From assembly GCF_023856365.1 (NCBI RefSeq), contig NW_026042446.1:186001-250000 (forward strand): a stretch of DNA of 64,000 nt, written 5' to 3'. Shown here in pieces: positions 32,865 to 47,262 of this stretch. A model generated the notes under the pieces. The model saw only the letters and a program-made list of their open reading frames with translations. It was not told the DNA's origin and made no database searches. Source of the stretch: Brienomyrus brachyistius. Lineage: Eukaryota > Chordata > Actinopteri > Osteoglossiformes > Mormyridae. Every line of letters starts with the position of its first letter. The stretch's first letter is position 1. The position numbers were made by a program, and so were the translations under genes.

Positions 32865-33031
32865 CACTGCTGTCTAACGGTCCGGGGGTCAGACAGAGCA
32901 CAAAGTAAACCACCGCGGGAACCTTTGCATGTAAACTGTTAATTAGAATCCGTACCTTTAGGACAAAACACAACATGGCAATAAGTGTATCGACATATCC
33001 CTAGATTCTTAGGAATATTGGCAATACGGGA
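32865..33031. repeat. 167-bp segment shared with U3 only
   Basis: Same boundaries as 26854-27022. Here it lies about 463 bp upstream of the exon 1 ATG, that is, at the edge of the promoter region of an otherwise normal gene copy. Confidence 0.75.
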
Positions 33032-33493
33032 AATTTTCCAAGTGTGCTAAACATTCAGTTGTAAATAAAAACCAGTGTGAGATAAGAACGTCTCCTCGCC
33101 ATTTCCTTCTATTCTGATTGAATGGGTCGCTTAACGATCGCTGTGAATTCTGGGAGTCTGTGGAACGTCACGTCTGCAGCTCTCGCGTTACTTGCTGCCA
33201 GGAAGGAATTCTATTTAAATACTTCAATACATTTTATTTATAACATTTTCTGTTTTTAGACGTGTCTTCTAAATTTACGGTGCTTCTATTATCTTTCCGC
33301 GCTTTTGTCAATATATATCGTGTGTCTGGTCATTTGATTAAAGTGCTTGAAGACTTTGCCACGCGCTGACACTAATCGACCACCATATCTTAGCAACCGC
33401 ATCATAACAATTCTAATTCCGTTTCGAGTTTTGATTCAAACATTCAAAGCAGCTCAGATTTGCACTTTCCCAGCAAAAGACAAGACGCGAAAG

Positions 33494-33596
33494 ATGTCTG
33501 CCTTCATCTACCTGCGGAGAATCGACTGGCTCCTGCCAAATGACGCCGTCAGTGTCCGGATTGCTCCGGAAGACATCCCCGGTTCAGTCAGCCATG
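33494..33596 (+). CDS. Array gene, predicted coding exon 1 (U4)
   Basis: Ile at residue 5 and CGG Arg as in U2, but the upstream GCCACGCGCTG variant is that of U1, an example of mixed variants within one unit. Donor GTAAGA is intact. Confidence 0.55.
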
Positions 33597-35342
33597 GTAA
33601 GAACGGCAAAATGATGCCTAGAATATCTCAGCACTCGAAGAATGAAAGTCAGAACAGGCTTGGCTGGTCTTGTTGAATCTTGCAGTCTGTGATAACTATC
33701 TTATTTTGGAACTACGTGTCTTAGGATACTAAATAATAAAATGGTTCACCTTTAGCCCAACGGTGATTTGTTACCATGAAGCAGTAAAAATACGGGGCTC
33801 TTTTCAGCATGTCTGCTGTACTGCACAATGAAATCCGTAAAATCTGTGGCTGTGATGTGTTTGAACATAACAGGAAAGCGACGTCAAATGGTAAGGTAAC
33901 AGGTGAACATGTCCCACATTGGCAAAAGCCAGCCAACGGGAGTAACCCCCCTCCTTCTGGGGGTGTGCCTAAATTCTCGTCTGAACGCGCTCATTTATTC
34001 ACTTGCAGGGTGTTGCCATGAGATGGCGCTTTCTTTACAAAAACACATTTTAGTTGTGGTCACAAGTTCATACACAAGTACAACAAGTATCAACGAGAAT
34101 CTTTTGGTAGCCATTAGCAAGCTTCTGGCATAATTGATACTTTAAAGTAAACTGAAGCTACAGCCAAAGTTTTTACAACACCGGAGACAAACAGGGCTAG
34201 GTACTTGGATAGCGAGCATGCCGGTACATACTAATCCAGCGCTATGATGTCATACAGTAACGAGACAGGAACTGTTTTGAAGCTTGGCATCCTGATCAGG
34301 AGTGACAATTTGTTGTTCTAATATTCATTTATTGTTTTGCATTGTTCCTGGAATAATGTGATTGCACATTTTATTCATCGACGTTTAATCCGTTGCATGT
34401 TATAAACTGTAAAAAGGCTAGTATTGTGTCTTTTCTTACAGTTGTTTTCAATTGCTAAGACAGGGTAGTATCTAGGGTAGCATCTCCACATGCCTGATCC
34501 ATCCTTGGCATTGCTCTGGAGGAATATCCTGGCATCCAACATTCATTGTTTGATCTTGTGTCAACTGACATAATTTCTTTGTATTATGTGTTTTTTACAA
34601 TCTGTTTTAGAAAGGGTCTTGATAGTGATTTAGCAAAATGACATGTTTCAGTTTTGACTGTCTTATTAGCAGTTTTTGGGTCAGTATGTAGGTATGTGCA
34701 AATTGGCCTCTGAAAATGTAATATTGTGAGTGAGACAGGAATCCATGGCTTTTGAAGCATTTAGTCATTGATTGCATTTTGTATGAAAGCAAAGTGAAAT
34801 GCTAAACAGTTTAGCCCACATAAGTAAATGTTGTGGTGACTGCATGAAGAGTTTTGAGAAAGCAACTTCAGTATTGCAGTATTTGTCTTAGCAAATGAAA
34901 AAAAAACCTGTAAAATTCACACTGCCTTTCCAAACTGATTGGTGTGAAGAGCAGTGACAGACAGTCCAGACTGATGGGCCATTGACAGTATGCAAAGGTC
35001 TGGTGACTCCAAAGTCACTTCAAAGTTGTAACACTTTAGTAATCAAACCTCATACAATTTTCTGAATGTCTCATTCACCTTTGTGTAGCCATCCCCTATG
35101 TCTGTAAGCTTCAGAACTCAAGCTTAGGCTAGAAATATTTATAATGTGATTTTTTACAATTTGTCAGCACCACTGAAAATAAGTTTTTGAAAAGTGTATG
35201 TTTAAAGTAGATTTTAACAAAAAAAAAAATATATATATAGAATAATCACATTCTAAATGTTGACAGATTATTGGTGCTGAGTTTGTGCTGAATAAAAGCA
35301 TTCGTAGCACTTTGGGATAAATGTTTTTTAGACAGGTGAAAT

Positions 35343-36321
35343 ATTTAACAGTTTTTCTGAATTGCTGAAATATTAGAAATCGTTTTGGGAACAAAACTGC
35401 CGATTGCCAAAAGTCATTTATTGAATCAGTTACTTCTTTGGCAAAACTTTAAACCATGGTCACCTAGTTAGACACAATTTGCAGATCTCAGTCATCCTTT
35501 TTGCAAAACTCAAAACACATTCCCATTCATCAAAACACATTTTGCGCTATGGTGAACTTTGATGCAAAATAGAAAACACAGGCCACAGAAGTGAAGCGCA
35601 GCCAGCACACAGTAGTCATTTGAACACAATGACTCAAAACTATTCACACACATTTCTAAACATTTGAGGAAGCCAAAGAGTGACTAGAACATAGAATACG
35701 TGCCATAGAAGGATAGGAGTTGCATTTTGAAGTCAAGGTACAAATGGGTCACACAGAGGATTCTTTCTGCATCACTCAACAAGGGATAGCATCGCTAGAC
35801 CCAGCCCTGAGACATGGCGATGAGGCAGGATGAATATTCTTCTGTGACTCTGGCTTGGCAGTTGCACAACATTTTACTGTAATATGCCTCTCGTTTGTTT
35901 ACTTTTTGGCGTTGTTCTTTACAGTCACTTTTCTGGAGTACTGAGTATGGCAAACGTTACATATTAATTATCAGTCATATGGTAGACGACCATAATTTTT
36001 TTTAACTATTATTATAGTCTTACGGTTTCTCATTTACATGTCAACAACAGTTTTGATTGGTACTGTTTTCATTTTTTGCTGTAGAGTGCTATGACTGTTC
36101 AGTAGTGTACCTTTACCCAACTGACGAGATGCATGGTCTGAAAACAGTGTTTGCTTTTGAGCAAAGATAATATAGTTTTGAGAAGATTGTTTGATTTTGC
36201 AAGACAAGCGTAAGGTTTTGTGAGTTTAGCTTGAATTTTAGAGTTTGTGCTTAGTGGTTTGATTACAGGAGATGAGAGATTTTAGGACATGTGTTTTAGC
36301 AATTCAGAAAAACAGTAAAAT
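35343..36321. mobile_element. Inverted-repeat-bounded element (U4)
   Basis: Arms at 35343-35371 and 36293-36321. The interior has GTGAAGCGCAGCC (about 35591), the variant shared with U5 and U6. Confidence 0.45.
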
Positions 36322-36516
36322 GTCAAGGCCTGTCAGACTACTTTGAAAGTGGGTGAGAGGCCTCAGACTCCATAGGGTTACAGTAAATACTTGTTATGCT
36401 ATGTTTCTTTTATGTTCCTCTTTTTGTGTCTGGTACTATGACAAAAAATCCCAGTCTATCTATCTAGTGCTACTTCATTATCCCATTGTCTTTCTGCAAT
36501 GTTCTCATGTACAGTA

Positions 36517-36648
36517 CTGTCAGCAAAACAGCATGATACTACCACCACCATGCTTGACCGTTGGTTCAGTGTTCTTAGGTTAAGAAAACAACCTCACCTT
36601 GATCCCCTGCAAACATATCTCTTTTCATTGTGGCCAAGCAGAGAAGTT
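36517..36648 (-). mobile_element. Tc1/mariner transposase fragment (U4)
   Basis: Same KNTEPTVKHGGGS-encoding relic. Confidence 0.7.
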
Positions 36649-36930
36649 TATGACAGATTCACACGTCATCGTGACTGCCCCCAGCCCTCCTGTGAATGTG
36701 CAGCCATCAGCAGCCTTTCAGACTGTTAGCCAGAAGGAAAGACAGAACAGACTAAGGAATGCGTCCGTTTTATTCAAGCACAGTACAGAACCATAAGCAT
36801 TTTTATTTTTCATTTTCCACTCTGTCCACCTTTATTCTCCACAAGCAACCGTATTACTTTGTTTAGGCCTGTAATTATTGTATTGCACACATCTTGGGTC
36901 CGCCTTATCTCCAAAAGGTGAAGTAAAATA

Positions 36931-37074
36931 CAAAATTCTAATTTCATCAATAAACTGACTAAAACACATTTTGCTAGTTTTAGGCCATCTTTGCCTCACA
37001 ACAGAAACAATTTCTTACATTTCTCAGGCCATCTATTGCAGTGTAGTCAGTTTATTAATGAAATTGGAATTTTG
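36931..37074. repeat. Intron hairpin (U4)
   Basis: Both arms are unchanged. Confidence 0.65.
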
Positions 37075-37121
37075 TCTAAATATAAGAAAATTATACTTCC
37101 TTAGATTTTCATTTTCTGCAG

Positions 37122-37145
37122 TGGAGTTACAATACCTGATTTCAG
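37122..37145 (+). CDS. Candidate 24-nt microexon (U4)
   Basis: Splice signals and body are identical to U1. Confidence 0.45.
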
Positions 37146-37661
37146 GTAAGTCATTTCTGCTTCCATAATCACTGCTCTCCCTGGTGGATGGATAAATCAT
37201 TGCAAGTACTTTACACACATCATCGTGGGGGATCTCATTATAGCCAAGGTGCCACCCAAGGCCCAGCAGGGACCTGTCATGGACCAGCCAAGGACCAGCC
37301 AAGGCCCCATCATGGAAACAGGGGAAAATTCAAGCGGCTACATCTGTAAATTTGGTGCACATGAACCTTTCCAGTGTTGTTTTTCGCTGTTGTTCTGCAT
37401 ATCAGGGAATCTGTGCACTACATGGTGTGTTTTTATAGGTCAAGTTCCCCTGCTGAAATGCAGGCAGCCCAATTCAAGACCAGCGCATAAGTCTCCCAAG
37501 CATGTGTTTCCTATATCCGATAAGATGGCAGAATTTCTCTCAATGTGCAATACTGACTGCCAAGTGCGATATCTGTGATGTATGTGATGTACTTTTCTTG
37601 TAGAGTGACATAAGGATTCACTTTAATTAAATGTGTGTCCCCTATCTTTATAATCCAAAAG

Positions 37662-38593
37662 GACGAACCAGTACCAGCAGTGGAGGCCGTCAGAAGAAAT
37701 GCCGCACTGGGCCACCGGCACCCAGCTCCCAAACCATATCTGGATCTGCTCCCATCCCGTTGGCGACCAGCAGGGCTCAGCAGGGCAGAAGACGCCGTAG
37801 AAATACGGCGGGAGGCCGGTCAGGCCGTAGAAAGAAGTGTAAAAAACAGAAGGGGCCATTTACAAAAAATTTGCAGAACCTGCTAACCTTCAGTAACCCC
37901 TTTGATTCAATCCAGGTGGGTGACAAGATCCCGTGTGTGGATCTCACCCAGAGTGACGACGAGGTTGCTACCATCCTGTGTCGCACTCCATCAATGTCAG
38001 AGCCTGAGCCCTGCTCACCAGCCTTCTCCTCCACTTCCTTCTTATTTCCATCACCAGTCCCATCCTCTTTTGCCTCCTCTCCATCCCCATCTTTTTTTAC
38101 AGACTCTCCTCCTCCGTCACCATGTGTAGTCTCACCTGTAAGCCCATCTCCACACCCATCTTCACCTCCAGCCACAGTTCATCCCACCCCTCTGTATCAG
38201 GTTCCAGCGCAAGCTGCAGCCCCCTCATCTGAGCTGGTTACGGGTCCGACACCCCTACTTATTTCCCCTTCTGTTGTTTTTGAGAAAATGGAAAGATTCA
38301 ATAAGATGCATAACTTTTATCTATGCAACTATTCTAAAATGACCTATGATGCCAAGTGCCTTGCTCATTACTGGTGTAATCAGTTTTGGAATGATTTTCA
38401 ACATGCAGTTTACATCTGCAAGCAGGGGAAGAATCAAAATTCAGAGAATCACTACTCATATGGTGATAATGAGGGTGCCCAAGCTGAGCTGATATTTGAT
38501 GATGAGGCGCTGGATCAGCTAAGTGCCATCCCCGGGGTCCTGGAGATGGCTGTGGAGATGGGCTATCAGTGTGATGTAAATAGTTTTTCATAG
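37662..38593 (+). CDS. Array gene, type II, main coding exon (U4)
   Basis: Protein identical to the U1 type II copy, with the full ...CDVNSFS ending. Its 3' UTR (38594-38910) has no LINE, and the AATAAA is at 38880-38885. Together with exon 1 at 33494 and the microexon at 37122 it forms a complete predicted gene. Confidence 0.8.
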
Positions 38594-38879
38594 AACCTGT
38601 AAATAATTAGGTGAGACATCTCACAAGTACTTAGGATAATATAAGATTAAGGTAGTTTAACCTTATCTTAACTAATCCTAAGATTGTATGATATAAGATT
38701 ACATAGGATAAGACTAAGAATAGGTTAAGATAAGGTTGTATATAATGTAAGATAACATAGAATAAGAAAAGAGTAAGATAGGATAAGTTAAGATTAAAGT
38801 AAGATAGTATGACATAAGATTACATAGGATAAGATAAGAATAGGTTAAGATAAGACTTCTTATTCTTGTTTTTCTATTA

Positions 38880-38885
38880 AATAAA
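38880..38885 (+). terminator. Poly(A) signal of the U4 gene
   Basis: AATAAA 287 bp after the stop codon with GT-rich downstream sequence. Confidence 0.6.
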
Positions 38886-40135
38886 TATGGATTATTTTGC
38901 GTATGGTTTGTGTCTGTGAGGTTATTTAAAATATTGTGAAGTTTGACACAAAATTTGATTAGTTTAAATAATGATTGGTTAAACTGATGTACATGTAGAG
39001 AATTGTAGTGGTCTTGCTATTGAATTAAAGGACTCTTCAGATCTCAAGTGCAGTGCAAAAAGTATAGAGGGGTAATTCATTAAATGCTGCACGCACAGGG
39101 ACATTTTTTTGGTGTTAAATCCAAATTGCATGACCATTCTACTGCAAATACAGGCCTTTAAGTTTAAAGGTGCCATGGAACTCTACTTTGAAAGCTTGTG
39201 AAACAGCAAAAAAGTTGTTGTTTCTTTGTTTTCTGCACATGCGTCCACCAACCGGAAGGAGCCAGAGAGTGGCATTAAGAGTCTGCAGCTGTGTATTATT
39301 GCAACAGTAGACTAAGCTAATTTCCTAGATCCTTAAATTTGCAAGCACTCATTTGAAGAGACAATGAACCTTTACCATATGTAAACTTAATCAACTTAAA
39401 ACACATAAAAGACATTCTCCTTCACCTTCTCCCTTATACTACAAGCCTTCCATTTCAGTTTAGCTGATTTTTAACACAGCTGACTTCTCCACTTGTAATG
39501 AATCCTGCATATGTGACAAACCACGATACGCCACTGCCTGGTCATGCCTGTGAAGTTAACTAGAATGTCACTAGCAGGCTGGCAAATTAATCCACAAGTT
39601 GTAGAGTACAGCACTGCTGCTTGCTAATTGCTTTATTTTTCCCGCCTATAATGACATTCAGTGAGGAATATTTGATAGCGTACTTTCCTGCATACTTTGT
39701 CAATTTGCACCAGGCACCAACGCAGCTTCTCCCCTTGGTTTACTAGTCATGGGAAAACAATGTTCGCGGTGAGCAAGCTGGGCCCAACAGGGTGTGTCAC
39801 GTGACTTACTTGCATCTTGCCACAGGCAGTGATGGGCTATATTAAAATGTCTGTAAGCCTAGTGATAAAGGTCCTTAAAATGACAGAAAGCAAACTAATA
39901 AATAAAACTACACATTTTTGTTAATACTTTCAAATGCGTCAGACACATACAGTAAGATCTCTCAAAGTATTTTCTGACATTTTTTTTTCCCGCCCACTAA
40001 AATACAAATCAGAAAATGCTCAGAAGCAATTACACATGTATTCTAAATACGTTGAACTACATCCACACTAGGGAAACTTAAAATATTATCTTGACAGTTG
40101 GTTAAAACCAGGCACAACTTGAGGAATAATGGAAC

Positions 40136-40348
40136 TCAAAATGGGCTGGGATATCCCTGATCTGTCTGCCAGTTCCTTTCGGTATGTTCCGCGACAAATT
40201 CATCGTTCAGTTCTACCAGAATCACTCTTGGCACTCTGAAAGAGCGGATAAGCCACAAATCATCACTGGGAAGATAATCATTGTCATCTCTAAATACTCC
40301 CTCCCTTAATATTTGGGCACAATGTCCTCTGCCATAATCAAGCTGCAT
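40136..40348 (-). pseudogene. Harbinger/PIF-like transposase scrap (U5)
   Basis: Same frame as in U1. Confidence 0.4.
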
Positions 40349-42484
40349 GTTATGGATTTTTACACTGATGGTTCACACTCTTCCCCAATCAGGAACCGTG
40401 GGTTGACAGATTGATCCGCGCTGCAGTGAACGCCCAGACCACCGCTTATAATGCTGGTCTCAACACTGGACTTTCTACTACGGCGCTGTGGAGAGCATCC
40501 CGACTCAGAACATTACTTCCTGATTTGGGAATAGCTGTGTTCAGGATCGAAAAGCCTGCAATTATTTAAATCTGATTTTAGGAAAACTTGTCATGGTATA
40601 AAAAGCACACCACCAAATGCATGAAATCTGAGTAAAATGTTTACCTTTTTAACGCAACCATAATAGAGGGGTCTGCATTTGCATTTATCACAGTCCCTGT
40701 AACAATCTAACATCATAGCACCACAACTATTGCGGATTCAGCCAACGGTGGCAACGTTACTAGCCAGCAGCGTTGTGCAGGTTACTGGAAATTACTAGTT
40801 ATCAATTACTGCATATAAAAGTACTTATAACGAGGGTGGGACTGGGCCATGAGTCTGCGAGGAGTTTCGACGTGTGGTGGGTGCGGCAAGGGGCAGCATC
40901 AGCGCATGCTCCCCCAGCTTGACCTAACCTGTATATATATATATATATATGTATATATATAGCCTGATAAAGGAAGATAAGAGTGGGCTAAAGGTTGCAT
41001 ATTGATCACTTTAACATCGCGCCAACATCGGGGGAATATGGAATCAAATGATCGGTGGCGATGTTTCTGCAACACAGAGATGTTTGCTGATGGGTTTTCA
41101 AGCATCGCGGAGATATAGTGCCAATGCATGTGTGCTCTCTGGCTAGTTATATTATTTCAGCGTTGCAGCCATGACAGTGCCAGACAATACAACCGTCTAA
41201 TTGTATCTGTCAGCGTACCTACAATATCACACATTCATCACGCCACGGTGAGGTCGGATGGCGTTACATCATAAACAGGAAATTAGGGGAACATGCTAAC
41301 ACTGATATCTCTTCAAGCCATCATTAGTGGCTCCCTCATCTGGCCTCAGAAGTGGTTGCATCCCAGAGCCACCTGCTGGTCTTGGTGGCACTTCAGTGTT
41401 TGCCTGTAGAGGAGATGCTCAGTGGCAGTGATGGTGGGAGTCCCAGATGAGACAAGATGAGCACAGAGCTGTCCAGCCCATTGTTGCCAAAGGTCACATT
41501 CTACCAGAATGCCCTGACACTAACTTCCAAACATCCCACGGACCCCAGCTATCCCCTGTAGGGAAACTGAATAAGAAGCCTTTACCCTGGGCAGAAAATG
41601 CATTGTTTGTACAGTACGTCTTAGTGACAGAGTACCAATTTCAGAGGGCATTTTGTTGAAAAACATGCAGTGAAATATCTAATAACGATATCGGAACATT
41701 CAAACACAGCATACAATACAGTTTGCAAATGTAAACAGTTTTATTTAAAAGGACAGTTTAATTTCAGAGCCAATGGCCGTGTGACCAAAAACATTTGAAT
41801 CATTATTATTCTCTTAGTAAAATGAAAAGCAGAAAACATTCCTGGAGCCTTCAATTTAGCGTGCACAGTGCCCTCTACAGGATTCTGTCGAAACAGCATC
41901 CCCGTCAGCCTCGTTCGCAGAACGTAGGAGTTCTTTTCCCAGCGTACCCTTTTCTTTATAAATCCCAAAATCTCCTTACAAATGTAAGTATGAATGTTTG
42001 TCATCTTTTTCGGTCACACGAAGCCTTTATAAATGAGATTCCCCCATTAATGCGTTTACATGGCTATGCTCTGTAACTGCGCCATTAAAAACACATGAAA
42101 ACATCTTAATTGCGTCAAGGCACGTAAACGTAGTCACATGACAAAAGATAACTTCGTGACTTAGCAAAGTGCAGGTTCTTCGTTTCCTCTGTGTGGACCA
42201 TAGAGCTGTGTATCCGAGTCTGACGACCCGCCACGTTTTAAGATACAGAGAATACACGTCAATATGCTGCTATATTTTGGAATTTTTTTAATCTGATCTC
42301 AGGAAAACTTGTCAAGGTATAAAAAGCACACCGCCATGAAATCTGAGTACAAATGTTTGCTTTTTTTTTTTTTAACGCAACCATAATAGAGGGGTCTGCA
42401 TTTATCACAGTCCCTGTAACAATCTAACATCATAGCACCATAACTACTGCGGATTCAGCCAACGGCGGCAACGTCACTAGTCAG

Positions 42485-43002
42485 CAGTGTTGTGCAGGTT
42501 ACTGGAAATTACTACTCATCAATTACCGCATATAAATGTACTTTTAATACGGGTGGGATTGGACCATGTGTCTGCCAGGAGTTTCGACGTGTGGTGGGTG
42601 CAAATGGTCGGTGGCGATGTTTCTGCAACACAGAGATGTTTGCTGATGGGTTTTCAAGCATCGCGGAGACATAGTGCCAATGCATGTGTGCTCTCTGGCT
42701 AGTTATATTATTTCAGTGTTGCAGCTATGACAGTGCCAGACAATACAACCGTCTAATTGTATCTATCAGCGTACCTACAATACCACCCATTCATTGCGCC
42801 ATGGTGAGGTCGGGTGGCGTTACATCATAAACGGGAAATTAAGGGAACATGCTGCCTTTATCCATTAATATTTTCACGCAAGACAAAGGTAAAGAGTGCA
42901 TTTAAATTTCAGCACCTTCCGTGTTTTTTAATGGCAATTAGTTACATTACTCCTTACAGACAAGAGTAGTGGGATTATAGTAACGCCTTACTACCAACAC
43001 TG
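42485..43002. mobile_element. hAT-like MITE (U5)
   Basis: Preceded by the longest poly(T) run of the window (about 42361-42373). Confidence 0.5.
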
Positions 43003-43825
43003 CTAGGCTTGCTAATGCTAACGTTAGCAGTACAGCCTTATGCTACTTCCTCTCGCAAGATAAGATAGCGTTACTGTCACTGTGCAAATACAATGAGATG
43101 TCTTTGGAGCAAGGCTGTCGACGCCATGTTAAGGATAAAAGTACAAGTAAAATACAATATAAAATCAAAGAAACATACACCAACAGTAAAGAAGAACAAG
43201 GATGCGTAAAATACTGGTACCGGAAGCAAATAAACCAATAAAACACAGTCAGAGGAACACTGGAGAGTTCGGAGCAGCTGCGAATGTGCCGCCATCATTG
43301 TTCAGAATTCTTCACTTTGCGTTGCTACAGTGGAAGAGTGAAATGGCTGAAGATGGATTACAGAATTTTCCAAGTGTGCTAAACATTCAGTTGTAAATAA
43401 AAACCAGTGTGAGATAAGAACGTCTCCTCGCCATTTCCTTCTATTCTGATTGAATGGGTCGCTTAACGATCGCTGTGAATTCTGGGAGTTTGTGGAACGT
43501 CACGTCTGCAGCTCTCGCGTTACTTGCTGCCAGGAAGGAATTCTATTTAAATACTTCAATACATTTTATTTATAACATTTTCTGTTTTTAGGCGTGTCTT
43601 CTAAATTTACGGTGCTTCTATTATCTTTCCGCGCTTTTGTCAATATATATCGTGTGTCTGGTCATTTGATTAAAGTGCTTGAAGACTTTGCCGCGCGCTG
43701 ACACTAATCGACCACCATATCTTAGCAACCGCATCATAACAATTCTAATTCCGTTTCGAGTTTTGATTCAAACATTCAAAGCAGCTCAGATTTGCACTTT
43801 CCCAGCAAAAGACAAGACGCGAAAG

Positions 43826-43928
43826 ATGTCTGCCTTCATCTACCTGCGGAGAATCGACTGGCTCCTGCCAAATGACGCCGTCAGTGTCCGGATTGCTCCG
43901 GAAGACATCCCCGGTTCAGTCAGCCATG
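43826..43928 (+). CDS. Array gene, predicted coding exon 1 (U5)
   Basis: Sequence as in U2 (Ile5, CGG Arg, upstream GCCGCGCGCTG). A private G-to-T-like change (GGGAGTTTGTGG at about 43485) lies in the promoter-side sequence. Confidence 0.55.
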
Positions 43929-45674
43929 GTAAGAACGGCAAAATGATGCCTAGAATATCTCAGCACTCGAAGAATGAAAGTCAGAACAGGCTTGGCTGGT
44001 CTTGTTGAATCTTGCAGTCTGTGATAACTATCTTATTTTGGAACTACGTGTCTTAGGATACTAAATAATAAAATGGTTCACCTTTAGCCCAACGGTGATT
44101 TGTTACCATGAAGCAGTAAAAATACGGGGCTCTTTTCAGCATGTCTGCTGTACTGCACAATGAAATCCGTAAAATCTGTGGCTGTGATGTGTTTGAACAT
44201 AACAGGAAAGCGACGTCAAATGGTAAGGTAACAGGTGAACATGTCCCACATTGGCAAAAGCCAGCCAACGGGAGTAACCCCCCTCCTTCTGGGGGTGTGC
44301 CTAAATTCTCGTCTGAACGCGCTCATTTATTCACTTGCAGGGTGTTGCCATGAGATGGCGCTTTCTTTACAAAAACACATTTTAGTTGTGGTCACAAGTT
44401 CATACACAAGTACAACAAGTATCAACGAGAATCTTTTGGTAGCCATTAGCAAGCTTCTGGCATAATTGATACTTTAAAGTAAACTGAAGCTACAGCCAAA
44501 GTTTTTACAACACCGGAGACAAACAGGGCTAGGTACTTGGATAGCGAGCATGCCGGTACATACTAATCCAGCGCTATGATGTCATACAGTAACGAGACAG
44601 GAACTGTTTTGAAGCTTGGCATCCTGATCAGGAGTGACAATTTGTTGTTCTAATATTCATTTATTGTTTTGCATTGTTCCTGGAATAATGTGATTGCACA
44701 TTTTATTCATCGACGTTTAATCCGTTGCATGTTATAAACTGTAAAAAGGCTAGTATTGTGTCTTTTCTTACAGTTGTTTTCAATTGCTAAGACAGGGTAG
44801 TATCTAGGGTAGCATCTCCACATGCCTGATCCATCCTTGGCATTGCTCTGGAGGAATATCCTGGCATCCAACATTCATTGTTTGATCTTGTGTCAACTGA
44901 CATAATTTCTTTGTATTATGTGTTTTTTACAATCTGTTTTAGAAAGGGTCTTGATAGTGATTTAGCAAAATGACATGTTTCAGTTTTGACTGTCTTATTA
45001 GCAGTTTTTGGGTCAGTATGTAGGTATGTGCAAATTGGCCTCTGAAAATGTAATATTGTGAGTGAGACAGGAATCCATGGCTTTTGAAGCATTTAGTCAT
45101 TGATTGCATTTTGTATGAAAGCAAAGTGAAATGCTAAACAGTTTAGCCCACATAAGTAAATGTTGTGGTGACTGCATGAAGAGTTTTGAGAAAGCAACTT
45201 CAGTATTGCAGTATTTGTCTTAGCAAATGAAAAAAAAACCTGTAAAATTCACACTGCCTTTCCAAACTGATTGGTGTGAAGAGCAGTGACAGACAGTCCA
45301 GACTGATGGGCCATTGACAGTATGCAAAGGTCTGGTGACTCCAAAGTCACTTCAAAGTTGTAACACTTTAGTAATCAAACCTCATACAATTTTCTGAATG
45401 TCTCATTCACCTTTGTGTAGCCATCCCCTATGTCTGTAAGCTTCAGAACTCAAGCTTAGGCTAGAAATATTTATAATGTGATTTTTTACAATTTGTCAGC
45501 ACCACTGAAAATAAGTTTTTGAAAAGTGTATGTTTAAAGTAGATTTTAACAAAAAAAAAAAAATATATATAGAATAATCACATTCTAAATGTTGACAGAT
45601 TATTGGTGCTGAGTTTGTGCTGAATAAAAGCATTCGTAGCACTTTGGGATAAATGTTTTTTAGACAGGTGAAAT

Positions 45675-46653
45675 ATTTAACAGTTTTTCTGAATTGCTGA
45701 AATATTAGAAATCGTTTTGGGAACAAAACTGCCGATTGCCAAAAGTCATTTATTGAATCAGTTACTTCTTTGGCAAAACTTTAAACCATGGTCACCTAGT
45801 TAGACACAATTTGCAGATCTCAGTCATCCTTTTTGCAAAACTCAAAACACATTCCCATTCATCAAAACACATTTTGCGCTATGGTGAACTTTGATGCAAA
45901 ATAGAAAACACAGGCCACAGAAGTGAAGCGCAGCCAGCACACAGTAGTCATTTGAACACAATGACTCAAAACTATTCACACACATTTCTAAACATTTGAG
46001 GAAGCCAAAGAGTGACTAGAACATAGAATACGTGCCATAGAAGGATAGGAGTTGCATTTTGAAGTCAAGGTACAAATGGGTCACACAGAGGATTCTTTCT
46101 GCATCACTCAACAAGGGATAGCATCGCTAGACCCAGCCCTGAGACATGGCGATGAGGCAGGATGAATATTCTTCTGTGACTCTGGCTTGGCAGTTGCACA
46201 ACATTTTACTGTAATATGCCTCTCGTTTGTTTACTTTTTGGCGTTGTTCTTTACAGTCACTTTTCTGGAGTACTGAGTATGGCAAACGTTACATATTAAT
46301 TATCAGTCATATGGTAGACGACCATAATTTTTTTTAACTATTATTATAGTCTTACGGTTTCTCATTTACATGTCAACAACAGTTTTGATTGGTACTGTTT
46401 TCATTTTTTGCTGTAGAGTGCTATGACTGTTCAGTAGTGTACCTTTACCCAACTGACGAGATGCATGGTCTGAAAACAGTGTTTGCTTTTGAGCAAAGAT
46501 AATATAGTTTTGAGAAGATTGTTTGATTTTGCAAGACAAGCGTAAGGTTTTGTGAGTTTAGCTTGAATTTTAGAGTTTGTGCTTAGTGGTTTGATTACAG
46601 GAGATGAGAGATTTTAGGACATGTGTTTTAGCAATTCAGAAAAACAGTAAAAT
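45675..46653. mobile_element. Inverted-repeat-bounded element (U5)
   Basis: Arms at 45675-45703 and 46625-46653. The A run just upstream (45551-45563) is longer than in U1. Confidence 0.45.
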
Positions 46654-46848
46654 GTCAAGGCCTGTCAGACTACTTTGAAAGTGGGTGAGAGGCCTCAGAC
46701 TCCATAGGGTTACAGTAAATACTTGTTATGCTATGTTTCTTTTATGTTCCTCTTTTTGTGTCTGGTACTATGACAAAAAATCCCAGTCTATCTATCTAGT
46801 GCTACTTCATTATCCCATTGTCTTTCTGCAATGTTCTCATGTACAGTA

Positions 46849-46980
46849 CTGTCAGCAAAACAGCATGATACTACCACCACCATGCTTGACCGTTGGTTCA
46901 GTGTTCTTAGGTTAAGAAAACAACCTCACCTTGATCCCCTGCAAACATATCTCTTTTCATTGTGGCCAAGCAGAGAAGTT
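46849..46980 (-). mobile_element. Tc1/mariner transposase fragment (U5)
   Basis: Same relic as in U4. Confidence 0.7.
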
Positions 46981-47262
46981 TATGACAGATTCACACGTCA
47001 TCGTGACTGCCCCCAGCCCTCCTGTGAATGTGCAGCCATCAGCAGCCTTTCAGACTGTTAGCCAGAAGGAAAGACAGAACAGACTAAGGAATGCGTCCGT
47101 TTTATTCAAGCACAGTACAGAACCATAAGCATTTTTATTTTTCATTTTCCACTCTGTCCACCTTTATTCTCCACAAGCAACCGTATTACTTTGTTTAGGC
47201 CTGTAATTATTGTATTGCACACATCTTGGGTCCGCCTTATCTCCAAAAGGTGAAGTAAAATA

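Larger units (their letters stand above)
27498..38593 (+). repeat. Array unit U4 (11,096 bp including LINE and 167-bp segment)
   Basis: After subtracting the 601-bp LINE and the 167-bp segment it is 10,328 bp. It begins behind the type I fragment and ends with a type II gene. Confidence 0.9.
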
